From an uncultured Sphingomonadaceae bacterium (GTDB lineage: Bacteria > Pseudomonadota > Alphaproteobacteria > Sphingomonadales > Sphingomonadaceae): a stretch of DNA of 64,000 nucleotides. The stretch is from positions 31,358 to 95,357 of the forward strand of contig CAMLGC010000002.1 in assembly GCA_946479505.1 (NCBI GenBank), written 5' to 3'. This document shows, one piece after another, positions 44,658-52,883 of the stretch; position 1 is the first letter of the stretch; every line of letters begins with the position of its first letter. The position numbers and the translations under genes are program-made. Below the pieces are notes generated by a model. That model searched no databases. It saw only the letters and a program-made list of their open reading frames with translations, and was not told the origin of the DNA.

Positions 44658-45854
44658 TCAGCCGAGCAGCGGCGTCATATCGACGGGACGGCCCTTGCGG
44701 CGGAGCTCGACGGTGATGCGGGGGCGCACGCCGTCGCGCTCGGCTCCGGCGCGGCCGAGGAGGTCGCCCTGCGTCACCGCGTCGCCGGCGCGGACCGCGA
44801 GCGCGGCGAGGCCGGTAACGAGCGTCGTCCAGCCGCCGCCATGATCGACGATGACGATTTCGCCATAATCCCGGAAGGTTCGGGCATAGGCGATCGTGCC
44901 GTCGGCGGGCGCGATCACATCGGCATCGTCGGCGGGCGCGAACGTCAGCCCGCGCGCGCGGACGCCCGCGTCGGAAACCTCGCCGAGGCCGGTGACGAGA
45001 TCGCCCGCGACGGGCAGCAGATAGGGCGGCCGGTCTGCGGGCCACGGCGACGTGTCGAGCGAGGAGGCGACCTCGCCGGCGCGCAGCGGCCGCGGCTCGG
45101 GGCCGGGCAGCACCGCAAGCGCGGCGCGCGTCCGGGCGGCGTCGTGCGAGCGGTCCATGAGGTCGACGATCTCGCGCGCGCGCTCGCCGAGCGCGATCGC
45201 CCGGTCCGATTCGGTGAGCGCGGTACGGCCCAGCGCCGTCGCCTTGCTGCGATGCGCGGCTTCGAGCCGGGCAAGCGCAAGGCGCCGATCGTCGAGCCGG
45301 GCGCGTGCTTGCGTGAGCCCCGCAAGCGCGCGCGAGGCATCGGATTCGAGCGCGCGGGTCTCCGCGAGATCGCTGCGGATCGCGGCGGTGCGTGCGCGCA
45401 CCACGGGCGTCACCGAGCCGAGCACCGCGCGGACATGGACCATGTCGTCGACCGAACCGGGCTGGGCGATGCCGACGACCGCCGGCCGCCGCGCCATCGA
45501 CTGGAGCGCCGCGAGCAGCCGTGCGACGGGCCCCTGACGCGCGGCGAGCCGCGCGCGCTGGTCGTCGAGCGCCGCGCGCGCGATCGCGGTGCGTGTCTCG
45601 GCAGCGGCGATATCGGCCTCGGCCGCCTCGATCCGCGCGACCAACGCGGCTTCCTCGGCGCGGGCACGGGCGGCGGCGTCATGCTCGCCCTCCGCGGCGC
45701 GAGCGAGCGCCTGCGCGCGCGCGTCAGCGGCGGCCGACGCGCGCTTGGCCTCGGTCAGCCGGCGCTGCTGATCGTCGGGCGACGGTGCGGCGCGGGCAAA
45801 TGCGGCGAATGCAAGCGCCGCCAGTCCCATGGTCGCGATGATCCGGCCCCGCAT
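44658..45854 (-). CDS. EnvC-like murein hydrolase activator (degenerate LytM domain)
   Basis: The 398-residue periplasmic protein has a signal peptide, a long Ala/Arg/Glu-rich coiled coil (about 25-260) and a C-terminal LytM/M23 domain. The metal and catalytic residues are lost: the HxxxD pair reads GLTFAPADDADV without His, and the HxH motif reads RITVEL. Only DHGGGWTTLV retains the family pattern. Such proteins are not endopeptidases but activate amidases at the septum, as E. coli EnvC does. It lies between rlmH and ctpA. Whether it is an EnvC ortholog or a sphingomonad-specific member is open. Confidence 0.88.
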   Translation of the reverse strand: MRGRIIATMGLAALAFAAFARAAPSPDDQQRRLTEAKRASAAADARAQALARAAEGEHDAAARARAEEAALVARIEAAEADIAAAETRTAIARAALDDQRARLAARQGPVARLLAALQSMARRPAVVGIAQPGSVDDMVHVRAVLGSVTPVVRARTAAIRSDLAETRALESDASRALAGLTQARARLDDRRLALARLEAAHRSKATALGRTALTESDRAIALGERAREIVDLMDRSHDAARTRAALAVLPGPEPRPLRAGEVASSLDTSPWPADRPPYLLPVAGDLVTGLGEVSDAGVRARGLTFAPADDADVIAPADGTIAYARTFRDYGEIVIVDHGGGWTTLVTGLAALAVRAGDAVTQGDLLGRAGAERDGVRPRITVELRRKGRPVDMTPLLG

Positions 45855-45858
45855 GGCC

Positions 45859-46281
45859 TTATCCTTCGCGATGATAGGGGTGGTTGGCAAGAATGCTCGT
45901 CGCGCGCCACAATTGTTCGGCGAGCATCGCACGGGCGAGCAGATGCGGCCAGGTCGCGCGGCCGAAGGAGAGGAGGAGATCGGCCTCGGCGCGCTCGACG
46001 TCGGTGAAGCCATCGGCGGCGCCGATCAGGAACCGTGTCTCGCGCGCGCCGTCGTCACGCCAGTGCCCGAGCATCGCCGCAATCTCGCGTGACGCGAGCA
46101 ATTTGCCCGTCTCGTCGAGCAGGACGACGCGTGTTTGCGGATCGAGTGCGGGCATCTTGCCGCCGCCATCGGGCAGTTCGGTCAGCTTGAAGGGCCACGA
46201 CAGGCGCCGTGCGTAGCGCTGGACGAGCTCGGCCTCGGGCCCGCGTCCGATTCGCCCGCGTGCGACGATGTGGAGGAGCAT
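45859..46281 (-). CDS. rlmH: 23S rRNA (pseudouridine-1915-N3)-methyltransferase RlmH
   Basis: RlmH is a SPOUT methyltransferase of ribosomal helix 69. The 140-residue protein has the knot motif FLIGAADGFTD and the C-terminal signature ATWPHLLARAMLAEQLWRA, close to AMLAEQLYRA of other members; HPYHREG ends the chain. It lies downstream of rsfS and upstream of the EnvC-like gene, the usual neighbourhood. A REP-like repeat separates it from rsfS. Confidence 0.95.
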   Translation of the reverse strand: MLLHIVARGRIGRGPEAELVQRYARRLSWPFKLTELPDGGGKMPALDPQTRVVLLDETGKLLASREIAAMLGHWRDDGARETRFLIGAADGFTDVERAEADLLLSFGRATWPHLLARAMLAEQLWRATSILANHPYHREG

Positions 46282-46297
46282 CGTGTCTTAGCTAGAC

Positions 46298-46375
46298 GGC
46301 ACCGGCCCACGCCCCGACCCGGCCACCCACAGGATACCGGCGTTGGGTGGTCGGGTGGAGGAGTGGGCCGCCGCC
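46298..46375. repeat. Imperfect inverted repeat between rsfS and rlmH
   Basis: Arms 46298-46329 and 46344-46375 are 32 bases each and complementary with six mismatches. The arms share the CCGGCCCAC and GAGTGGGCCG blocks and GTCGGGTGG with the perfect repeat at 24791-24869, so both belong to one dispersed family. It interrupts the rsfS-rlmH spacer of an otherwise compact operon. Confidence 0.8.
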
Positions 46376-46400
46376 GCCGCCACGACCGAAGATCGGAAGA

Positions 46401-46811
46401 TCACGCGTTCGCCGCGCTGGGCGAATCGCCGAAGGCCCACATCCGCTCGAGATTGTAGAAGCTGCGCACCTCGGGCCGAAACAGATGGACGATCACGTCG
46501 CCGGCGTCGATCAGCACCCAGTCGGCGTTGGGCAACCCCTCGATCCGCGCGATCTGCCCGGTCTCGGCCTTGATCTTTTCAGCGAGCTTGGTCGCCATCG
46601 ACGCGACCTGGCGGGTCGAGCGACCGCTTGCGATCACCATGTGATCGGCGATCGAGGATTTGCCTGCCAGGGGAATCGAGATTGTGTCGACCGCCTGGTC
46701 GTCGTCGAGCGACGCAAGGACGAGCCGATGCAGCGCCTCGGCACCTTCGGTGTCGGACGAACGCGAGACAGGTGCGGGTGAAGGCAAGGGAACTCCTGGG
46801 TTAGGGTGCAT
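46401..46811 (-). CDS. rsfS: Ribosome silencing factor RsfS
   Basis: RsfS binds ribosomal protein L14 and blocks subunit joining in stationary phase. The 136-residue protein has the Iojap fold (about 25-125): [52 protein letters not shown] and [13 protein letters not shown] 20-residue Pro/Ser-rich N-terminus precedes it. The start at 46811 overlaps the nadD stop by 11 bases, so the two are coupled. Confidence 0.93.
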   Translation of the reverse strand: MHPNPGVPLPSPAPVSRSSDTEGAEALHRLVLASLDDDQAVDTISIPLAGKSSIADHMVIASGRSTRQVASMATKLAEKIKAETGQIARIEGLPNADWVLIDAGDVIVHLFRPEVRSFYNLERMWAFGDSPSAANA

Positions 46812-47412
46812 CGTGGGGGCCGGGCGGCAGGAACGCGCGCTGCCACATGGGATCGGCCTCTCGCAGCCGGGTCGCGGAAGTCGGATCGGGGCGAAAGCGC
46901 AACAGCACGAGCGCCGGCAATCTCCACGTGGTCCACATTCGGGCCTCGGCCGCGGGATGGACGAAGCGCCGCAGCCAGCACATCGCGGGTGCGCGATGAG
47001 CGGCGCCATCATATCCCGGCCGCGCGATTACCGCAATCGGCATTGCCCGCGCGATCCGTCGCCACTCGCGCCACAGGTGGAACTCGGCGAGATTGTCCGC
47101 GCCCATCAGCCAGACGAAGCGGTGGTTGGGATAGCGATGGAGCAGCGCGGCGAGCGTGTCGACCGTGTAGCGCGTGCCGAGCCGCGCCTCGATGTCGGTC
47201 GGCCGGATCGGCGCCCGCCGCGCCATTTCGCGCGCCGAGGCGAGCCGAACGGCGAGCGGTGCCATGCCCGTGTCGGGCTTGAGCGGATTGCCCGGCGAGA
47301 CGAGCCACCACACCTCATCCAGTCCGAGCGCATCGAGCGCGGCGAGGCTGATCGCCCGGTGCCCCGAATGCGCCGGATTGAACGATCCCCCGAGCAGGCC
47401 GATGCGGGTCAG
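46801..47412 (-). CDS. nadD: Nicotinate-nucleotide adenylyltransferase NadD (CTG start proposed)
   Basis: NadD adenylylates nicotinate mononucleotide in NAD synthesis. The 203-residue core starts [19 protein letters not shown], with the HxGH phosphate-binding site, and later has [27 protein letters not shown] and SATRLRE. No in-frame ATG, GTG or TTG lies near the family N-terminus. CTG 47412 fits the usual position and forms a CTGA overlap with the toxin stop. GGAAG eight bases upstream serves as ribosome site. The frame stays open further upstream inside the toxin gene, so a longer start cannot be excluded. Confidence 0.88.
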   Translation of the reverse strand: MTRIGLLGGSFNPAHSGHRAISLAALDALGLDEVWWLVSPGNPLKPDTGMAPLAVRLASAREMARRAPIRPTDIEARLGTRYTVDTLAALLHRYPNHRFVWLMGADNLAEFHLWREWRRIARAMPIAVIARPGYDGAAHRAPAMCWLRRFVHPAAEARMWTTWRLPALVLLRFRPDPTSATRLREADPMWQRAFLPPGPHDAP

Positions 47413-47696
47413 AGCAGTTTCTTCCAGTCGCGCGATGCGTGGACGAGGCGAACCACGCGCAGCGTTCGTTCGTCGAATCGATAGAACAGCAGATACGGCG
47501 TCTTGCGCACCCGCCATTGCCTATAGGGAGAGCCAGGCACCGCCTGCCCGGCTTCGGGATGATCGACGAGGAAGCATGCCGCCTCGATTGCCTCGGTGCC
47601 CACCCGCGACGCGAATCCGGCGCTCAGGCCATGATGGTGATCGTTGATACCCGCCAGATTAGCCTGGGCGAGCAGCGACCACCGAACCATTTTCAT
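47409..47696 (-). CDS. RelE/ParE superfamily toxin
   Basis: The 95-residue protein is a type II toxin of the RelE/ParE superfamily. The pattern [18 protein letters not shown] (first strand and helices), [20 protein letters not shown] and [24 protein letters not shown] is typical; the C-terminal HASRDW is the ParE-like ending. Whether it cleaves mRNA or poisons gyrase cannot be decided. It overlaps the antitoxin by four bases (ATGA) and its stop overlaps the nadD start, placing it within the proA-nadD operon. Confidence 0.88.
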   Translation of the reverse strand: MKMVRWSLLAQANLAGINDHHHGLSAGFASRVGTEAIEAACFLVDHPEAGQAVPGSPYRQWRVRKTPYLLFYRFDERTLRVVRLVHASRDWKKLL

Positions 47697-47947
47697 GCGG
47701 CGTCGGCGGTCTTATGGCGCGATGCGAACCACGCCACCATCTCCTCCTGCGTCAGGTATTCGCCGCGGTCGATCGCGTCATCGCCCTCCTTGAGGAACGC
47801 GACGAATTCGGTCTCTTCACGAACGTAGCGCTCGACCGCCTTGGCGACGAGCCACGAGCGCGAGCGCTCCAGACGCTCCGCCAATTGATCGAGATCGGCA
47901 GAGACTTCGGGACTCAGACGCGCGGTGACGACGGCTGTCTTGGGCAC
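47693..47947 (-). CDS. Ribbon-helix-helix antitoxin
   Basis: The 84-residue protein begins with a ribbon-helix-helix DNA-binding domain: KTAVVTARLSPEVSADLDQL, ERLERSRSWLVAKAVERYV. The C-terminal 35 residues (FLKEGDDAIDRGEYLTQEEM) are the toxin-binding part and also resemble the HHxxx antitoxins of ParD type. The GTG start at 47947 abuts a palindromic operator, with no room for a Shine-Dalgarno sequence, so the mRNA may be leaderless. It overlaps the toxin gene. Confidence 0.88.
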   Translation of the reverse strand: MPKTAVVTARLSPEVSADLDQLAERLERSRSWLVAKAVERYVREETEFVAFLKEGDDAIDRGEYLTQEEMVAWFASRHKTADAA

Positions 47948-47982
47948 GTATCTAATGTATACATACGATACGCGCGCGTCAA
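47948..47982 (-). promoter_or_regulatory. Antitoxin operator and promoter
   Basis: Positions 47948-47971 form a 24-bp palindrome with 10 of 12 pairs matching, made of ATGTATACAT (47955-47964) flanked by GTATC (47948-47952) and GATAC (47967-47971). On the minus strand TTGACG (47982-47977) and TACATT (47959-47954) are spaced 17 bases as -35 and -10. Transcription would start at or next to the GTG start codon, so the RHH antitoxin could repress it and the message would be leaderless. Confidence 0.65.
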
Positions 47983-47997
47983 TCGCGCGCCGATTGC

Positions 47998-49260
47998 TCA
48001 GGGCCGCGTCTGGCCGGTGCCGCGCACCTGCCATTTGTACGTGGTGAGCCCTTCGAGCGCGACCGGCCCGCGTGCGTGGAGGCGGCCGGTAGCGATGCCG
48101 ATCTCGGCGCCGAGGCCGAACTCGCCGCCGTCGGCGAACTGGGTCGAGGCGTTCCACATCACGATCGCCGAATCGACGGCCTTGAGGAAGCGCTCGGCGA
48201 CCGCCTCGTCCTCCGCGACGATCGCGTCGGTGTGCCCCGAGCTGTGGCGCGCGATATGCGCAAGCGCCGCATCGGGGCCGTCGACGATCGCGGCCGAGAG
48301 GACCGGTGCGAGATATTCGGTATCCCAATCCTCGTCGGTCGCGGGCTTTGCGTCTGCGAGCGCCTGCACCGCCCCGTCCCCGCGCAGCTCGCATCCGGCA
48401 TCGGCGACCGCTTCGAGCAATTCCTTCGTCTTCGGATAATCCTTGTCGATCAGCAGCGTCTCGAGCGCGCCGCAAATTCCGGTACGGCGCATCTTGGCGT
48501 TGACGACGATCGCCTCCGCCTTTGCGGGATCGGCCGAGGCATCGACGTAGAGGTGATTGATCCCGTCGAGGTGCGCGAGCACCGGGACGCGTGCTTCGGC
48601 CTGCACGCGCGCGACCAGGCTCTTGCCTCCGCGCGGCACGATCATGTCGATCAGCCCCGCGGCCTGGAGCATCGCGCCCACCGCGGCGCGGTCGGTGGTG
48701 GGGACGAGCTGGACGGCATCGGCGGGCACGCCCGCGGCCGCGAGCGCTTCGGCGAGCACCGCGTGGATCGCGCGGTTGCTCTCGATCGCCTCCGAGCCGC
48801 CGCGCAGGATCACGGCATTACCCGCCTTCATGCACAAAGCGGCGGCGTCGGCGGTGACGTTGGGGCGGCTTTCGTAAATGATGCCGATCACGCCGACGGG
48901 CACGCGCACGCGGCTCAAGGTCATGCCGTTGGGGCGGTCGGCCGTGTCGATCACCTCGCCGACCGGATCGGGCAAGTCGGCGATCGCCCCGAGGCTGGCG
49001 GCAATGCCTTCGATCCGGCCGTCGTCGAGACGCAGCCGGTCGAGCAGCGCGTCGGTCAGCCCCTTGGCGCGGCCGCGCTCCATGTCCTTGGTGTTGCCGG
49101 CGATGATCGCGGGCGTGGCGGCACGCAGTGCGCGCGCGGCGGCGCGCAGCGCATCGGACTTGGTGTCGGTCGAAAGCTGCGCGAGCTCCGTTGCGGCGGC
49201 GCGCGCGCGTGCGCCCATGTCGGCGATCAGGTGGGCGGGGTCTTTGGTGATATCAAGCAT
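47998..49260 (-). CDS. proA: Gamma-glutamyl phosphate reductase ProA
   Basis: ProA reduces glutamyl phosphate to glutamate semialdehyde with NADPH in proline synthesis. The 420-residue protein has VPVGVIGIIYESRPNVTADA, the NAD-binding GNAVILRGGSEA, and the catalytic cysteine in KMRRTGICGALETLL. MLDITKDPAH at 49260 is taken as the start; ATGs at 49269 and 49296 lie upstream in frame and none has a clear Shine-Dalgarno sequence. proB is not adjacent. The gene leads a minus-strand run to nadD and rlmH, into which the toxin-antitoxin pair has inserted. Confidence 0.95.
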   Translation of the reverse strand: MLDITKDPAHLIADMGARARAAATELAQLSTDTKSDALRAAARALRAATPAIIAGNTKDMERGRAKGLTDALLDRLRLDDGRIEGIAASLGAIADLPDPVGEVIDTADRPNGMTLSRVRVPVGVIGIIYESRPNVTADAAALCMKAGNAVILRGGSEAIESNRAIHAVLAEALAAAGVPADAVQLVPTTDRAAVGAMLQAAGLIDMIVPRGGKSLVARVQAEARVPVLAHLDGINHLYVDASADPAKAEAIVVNAKMRRTGICGALETLLIDKDYPKTKELLEAVADAGCELRGDGAVQALADAKPATDEDWDTEYLAPVLSAAIVDGPDAALAHIARHSSGHTDAIVAEDEAVAERFLKAVDSAIVMWNASTQFADGGEFGLGAEIGIATGRLHARGPVALEGLTTYKWQVRGTGQTRP

Positions 49261-49341
49261 GCTGCACATGCTAACATATTTGGCGGTTTTCCGCAAAAAG
49301 CGGCTCGATTCTTGCGGCTCGTCCGACTAGCATTCGTCGCC

Positions 49342-50376
49342 ATGACGGGGGGAATCGAAGCAGCGGGTGATCTCGCGTCCGGCGCGCTCTGGGCGCGCGC
49401 CGTCGAGCCGCACGCGGGCGAGGCGCACCGCGGGCATGGAGGGCTATGCCTCAATTGCGGCACCGCGCTGGTGGGGGAGTTCTGCCACGAATGCGGGCAG
49501 GCGGGGCACGTCCATCGCTCGCTCGCGGCGATCGGGCACGATCTCGCGCATGGCGTGCTCCATTTCGAGGGCAAGATCTGGCGCACACTGCCGATGCTGC
49601 TCTTCCGGCCGGGCGCGCTCACGCGGCGCTACATCGGCGGCGAGCGCGCGCGCTTCGTCTCGCCGCTCGCGCTCTTCCTGTTTCTCGTCTTCATCATGTT
49701 CGCGACGATTCATGCGCTTGCCGGCGACGCCGAGCCGCACATGCCCGCGGCCAAGCAGCACGAGATGCTGGTCAAGTTCGACGAGCAGATCGCCCGCACC
49801 CAGGCCGAGCTTGCCGCAGCCAACGGCGCCGAAGAGCGCAAGACGATCGAGACCACGCTTGCCGGCCTGCGGACGGCGCGCACCGCGATGGCGAGCAATG
49901 GCGACGACGACGAATATTTCGGTCTCACGAATGTCGAGACCGGCGTGCCGTGGCTCGACCACGGCATCCAGAAGGCGAACGCGAACCCGGGCCTTGCGCT
50001 CTACAAGCTCCAGACGAGCGCGTACAAATTCTCCTGGGCGCTGATTCCGATCTCGGTGCCGTTCGTGGCGCTGCTTTTCCTGTGGCGACGGCGCTTCACG
50101 CTGTACGACCACGCGATCTTCGTCATCTATTCGCTCGATTTCATGACATTGCTGGTGATCGCGCTCAGCGTCCTCGGCGCGGTCGGATTGGGCAGCAGTT
50201 GGATCACGCTCGTCGTGTTTCTCCTGCCGCCGTTCCACATGTACAAGCAGCTTCGCGGCGCATACATCCTCGGCCGCTTTTCGGCAGCATGGCGGACGAT
50301 CGCGCTGCTCGTTTTCGCGTTCGTCGCGCTGCTGTGCTTCATCGCGCTGATGCTCGGCATGGGGCTGATGGGCTGA
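49342..50376 (+). CDS. DUF3667 domain-containing membrane protein
   Basis: The 344-residue protein starts with a zinc-ribbon-like pair (C36-LNC39 and C48-HEC51, GLCLNCGTALVGEFCHECGQ in part). This is followed by a cytoplasmic segment LTRRYIGGERARFVSPLALF, then membrane helices. A large loop with a coiled coil (AAKQHEMLVKFDEQIARTQAEL) separates the first helix from four C-terminal helices. The family is DUF3667, of unknown function. It is divergent from proA across an 80-base region. Confidence 0.85.
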   Translation: MTGGIEAAGDLASGALWARAVEPHAGEAHRGHGGLCLNCGTALVGEFCHECGQAGHVHRSLAAIGHDLAHGVLHFEGKIWRTLPMLLFRPGALTRRYIGGERARFVSPLALFLFLVFIMFATIHALAGDAEPHMPAAKQHEMLVKFDEQIARTQAELAAANGAEERKTIETTLAGLRTARTAMASNGDDDEYFGLTNVETGVPWLDHGIQKANANPGLALYKLQTSAYKFSWALIPISVPFVALLFLWRRRFTLYDHAIFVIYSLDFMTLLVIALSVLGAVGLGSSWITLVVFLLPPFHMYKQLRGAYILGRFSAAWRTIALLVFAFVALLCFIALMLGMGLMG

Positions 50377-50475
50377 GCAGCGCCCGGCGGGCCGGCGCGA
50401 TAACTGTGAGGAAAACGCAATCTTTACCAATCCCGCGGCATGGTCGACGCTGTTTGACCATCGGGGACGTGGTTG

Positions 50476-52155
50476 ATGACGGAGAATATGGGCGTACAGG
50501 GGCTGGCGACAGCGGTTTCGGACGGCGCAGAAGCGGCGGCCGTACCGGTCGGATTCAGTCCGCGCGGGATCGGCGCGGTTGCCGAGATCGGCGGCGGCTC
50601 CAGCCAGGTGATGCTCGACGCTGCCGCGCTCGATACGATCGCGCAGAGCGCCGATCCGGCGGTTGCGGCATCGGGGCAGGTCGGCAGCCAGATCAAGGTG
50701 CGCGTCGGCGGAGCATGGCTGATCGCCAATGTCCGCGCGCTCAAGCTCGCAGCCGGCCGTGACGACCGCGTCGTCGCGCACGTCGATTTTCTCGGCGAGG
50801 GCGACGAGGAGCGGTTGACCGGCAAGCTCTACAAGTTTCGCCGCGGCGTCACGCGCTATCCGTCGCCCGGCGCGCCGGTCTTCCCCGTCTCCACCGCCGA
50901 CTTGAAGCAGATCTACGCCGCCGACGATCGCGCGCATATCGAGATCGGCACCGTCTTCCCGACGCGCGACATCCGCGCGGCGCTCTATGTCGACGCGATG
51001 CTCGGCAAGCATTTCGCGCTGCTGGGCTCCACCGGCACCGGCAAGTCGACCGCCGCCGCGCTGATCCTCCATCGCATCTGCCAGATCGCGCCGCAGGGGC
51101 ACGTCGTCATGGTCGATCCGCACGGCGAATATGCCGCGGCGTTCAAGACCAACGGCGCGATCTACGACGTCGGCAACCTTCAGATGCCCTATTGGCTGAT
51201 GAACTTCGAGGAACATTGCGAGGTGTTCCTCACCAGCCACGGCGCCGACCGGCAGGTCGATTCCGACATTCTCGCCAAATGCCTGCTCGCCGCGCGCGCC
51301 AAGGGACGGATGGGGCAGGAGATCGCCAAGCTGACCGTCGATGCGCCGGTGCCGTACCTGCTGTCGGATCTTACCAACATCATCCAGCTCGAAATGGGCA
51401 AGATGGACCGCGCGGGCGATACCGCGCCCTATCTGCGCCTCAAGACCAAGATCGAGGAAATCAGGGCCGATCCGCGCTACGGCTTCATGTTCTCGGGCAT
51501 GCTCGTCGCCGACACGATGGCCGATTTCATCGCCCGCGTCTTCCGCCTGCCGGGCGACGGCAAGCCGATCTCGATCATCGACGTATCGGGCGTGCCGTCG
51601 GAGATCACGTCGGTGGTGGTTTCGGTGCTCAGCCGGATGGTGTTCGATTTTGCGATCTGGTCGAGGAACGAGCCGCAGCGCCCGATCCTGCTCGTCTGCG
51701 AAGAGGCGCACCGCTACATCCCGAACGACGCCAATGCAGATCGATCGTCGGTCGGCCGCATCCTCAGCCGGATCGCGAAGGAAGGCCGCAAATACGGCGT
51801 TTCGCTGGGGCTGATTACGCAGCGGCCGTCGGATCTCGCCGAGGGCGTGCTCTCGCAATGCGGCACGATCGTCACGATGCGCCTCAACAACGATCGCGAC
51901 CAGGCGTATGTGCGCGCGGCGATGCCCGAAGGCGCGCGCGGCTTCCTCGATTCGATTCCTGCGCTCCGGAACCGCGAATGCATCATCTGCGGCGAAGGCG
52001 TCGCGGTGCCGATCCGCGTCGGCTTCGACGCGCTCGAAGAGAACAAGCGTCCCGCCTCGGGCGATCCGCTCTTCTCCGAATTGTGGGGCGAGGTCGGGCA
52101 GGAAGACGCGATCATCGCGCGCACCATCAAGCGCTGGCGCGCGCAGGGGCGATAA
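50476..52155 (+). CDS. HerA-like hexameric ATPase (DUF87)
   Basis: The 559-residue protein has an N-terminal HAS-barrel (about 20-130) and a RecA-like ATPase domain. Walker A is GSTGTGKST at residues 184-192, Walker B is ILLVCEEAHRY, and a sensor-like GLITQRPSDL follows. HerA-type helicase/translocases usually pair with the nuclease NurA for end resection, or serve in phage defence with a Sir2 or nuclease partner, but no such partner is nearby. ATG 50476 is preferred to the adjoining TTG 50473. The repeat at 52171-52292 follows. Confidence 0.85.
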   Translation: MTENMGVQGLATAVSDGAEAAAVPVGFSPRGIGAVAEIGGGSSQVMLDAAALDTIAQSADPAVAASGQVGSQIKVRVGGAWLIANVRALKLAAGRDDRVVAHVDFLGEGDEERLTGKLYKFRRGVTRYPSPGAPVFPVSTADLKQIYAADDRAHIEIGTVFPTRDIRAALYVDAMLGKHFALLGSTGTGKSTAAALILHRICQIAPQGHVVMVDPHGEYAAAFKTNGAIYDVGNLQMPYWLMNFEEHCEVFLTSHGADRQVDSDILAKCLLAARAKGRMGQEIAKLTVDAPVPYLLSDLTNIIQLEMGKMDRAGDTAPYLRLKTKIEEIRADPRYGFMFSGMLVADTMADFIARVFRLPGDGKPISIIDVSGVPSEITSVVVSVLSRMVFDFAIWSRNEPQRPILLVCEEAHRYIPNDANADRSSVGRILSRIAKEGRKYGVSLGLITQRPSDLAEGVLSQCGTIVTMRLNNDRDQAYVRAAMPEGARGFLDSIPALRNRECIICGEGVAVPIRVGFDALEENKRPASGDPLFSELWGEVGQEDAIIARTIKRWRAQGR

Positions 52156-52170
52156 ACGCCCGCTTCCTTC

Positions 52171-52292
52171 AATCCTCCCCTGTAAGGGGAGGGGGACCGC
52201 TCGCGAAGCGAGTGGTGGAGGGGTGTCCCCACTGGCGGTTATACCCCTCCGTCAGCACTCCGTGCTGCCACCTCCCCTTACAGGGGAGGATT
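52171..52292. repeat. Compound inverted repeat with perfect 22-bp ends
   Basis: Arms 52171-52192 and 52271-52292 are perfect 22-base inverted repeats. Between them lie further short hairpins: CTCGC/GCGAG at about 52199-52211 and AGCAC/GTGCT at 52254-52266. It separates the convergent ends of the HerA-like gene and the sixA-like gene and probably folds as a cruciform-like RNA. The architecture resembles compound dispersed repeats of sphingomonads. Confidence 0.9.
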
Positions 52293-52309
52293 CCGGATCC
52301 GTTTCGCGT

Positions 52310-52849
52310 TCAATACGGATCGGGTCCCAGCGTCGAATCGAGGTCGCGCGGCCGGATGAAGCGGGTAAGCCGCCCGTGGGCAGGCTCCACCGCGTTCCAG
52401 CGCTCTCCGATATCGATCTCCGCAATCGTCGCGGTCGGAAACTTGATCGCCGCCTCGGCGCGCAGACCGCCCCCCTCAGCCTCGGGGACGAGCAGCAGCA
52501 CCAGCTCCGCAAGCCCCGGATTGTGGCCGATCAGCAGCACGCGATCGGCATCGTCGGGCAGGCCGTGGATCACGTCGAGCAAGGTCGCGGGCGAGGCGAG
52601 ATAGAGCCGCTGGTCCCAAGTCGGATCGAAGCCGCGGCCATAGCCCGCGCCGAGATGCGCGACGGTGTCGATCACCCGCACCGCGGGCGAGGCGACGACG
52701 TGATCGAAATCGAGCCCCAGCGATCGCATGTGGCGCCCGATCACCTGCGCCGCGCGCGCGCCCTTGGTATTCAACGGTCGGTCGAAATCGCGTGTGTGCC
52801 TGTCGTCCCAGCCCGACTTGGCGTGCCTGAGCAGCGTCAAGGTTTTCAT
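52310..52849 (-). CDS. SixA-like histidine phosphatase
   Basis: The 179-residue protein belongs to the histidine phosphatase superfamily. The RHG-type motif is LTLLRHAKSGWDD at the N-terminus, and the C-terminal GHNPGLAELVLLL carries the second catalytic His. It resembles SixA, which dephosphorylates phosphohistidine in phosphotransfer proteins, but the substrate here is unknown. The start at 52849 is set by the motif; the frame is open upstream. It ends 18 bases before the compound repeat, and the DinG-family helicase lies upstream. Confidence 0.9.
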   Translation of the reverse strand: MKTLTLLRHAKSGWDDRHTRDFDRPLNTKGARAAQVIGRHMRSLGLDFDHVVASPAVRVIDTVAHLGAGYGRGFDPTWDQRLYLASPATLLDVIHGLPDDADRVLLIGHNPGLAELVLLLVPEAEGGGLRAEAAIKFPTATIAEIDIGERWNAVEPAHGRLTRFIRPRDLDSTLGPDPY

Positions 52850-52883
52850 GGGCGCGCACATCTCCGTCAGGCGTCCTGGTCGG

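Noticed and set aside
44900..45854. EnvC-like gene as an active M23 endopeptidase
   Set aside because: The HxxxD and HxH metal ligands are replaced, so it is called a hydrolase activator.
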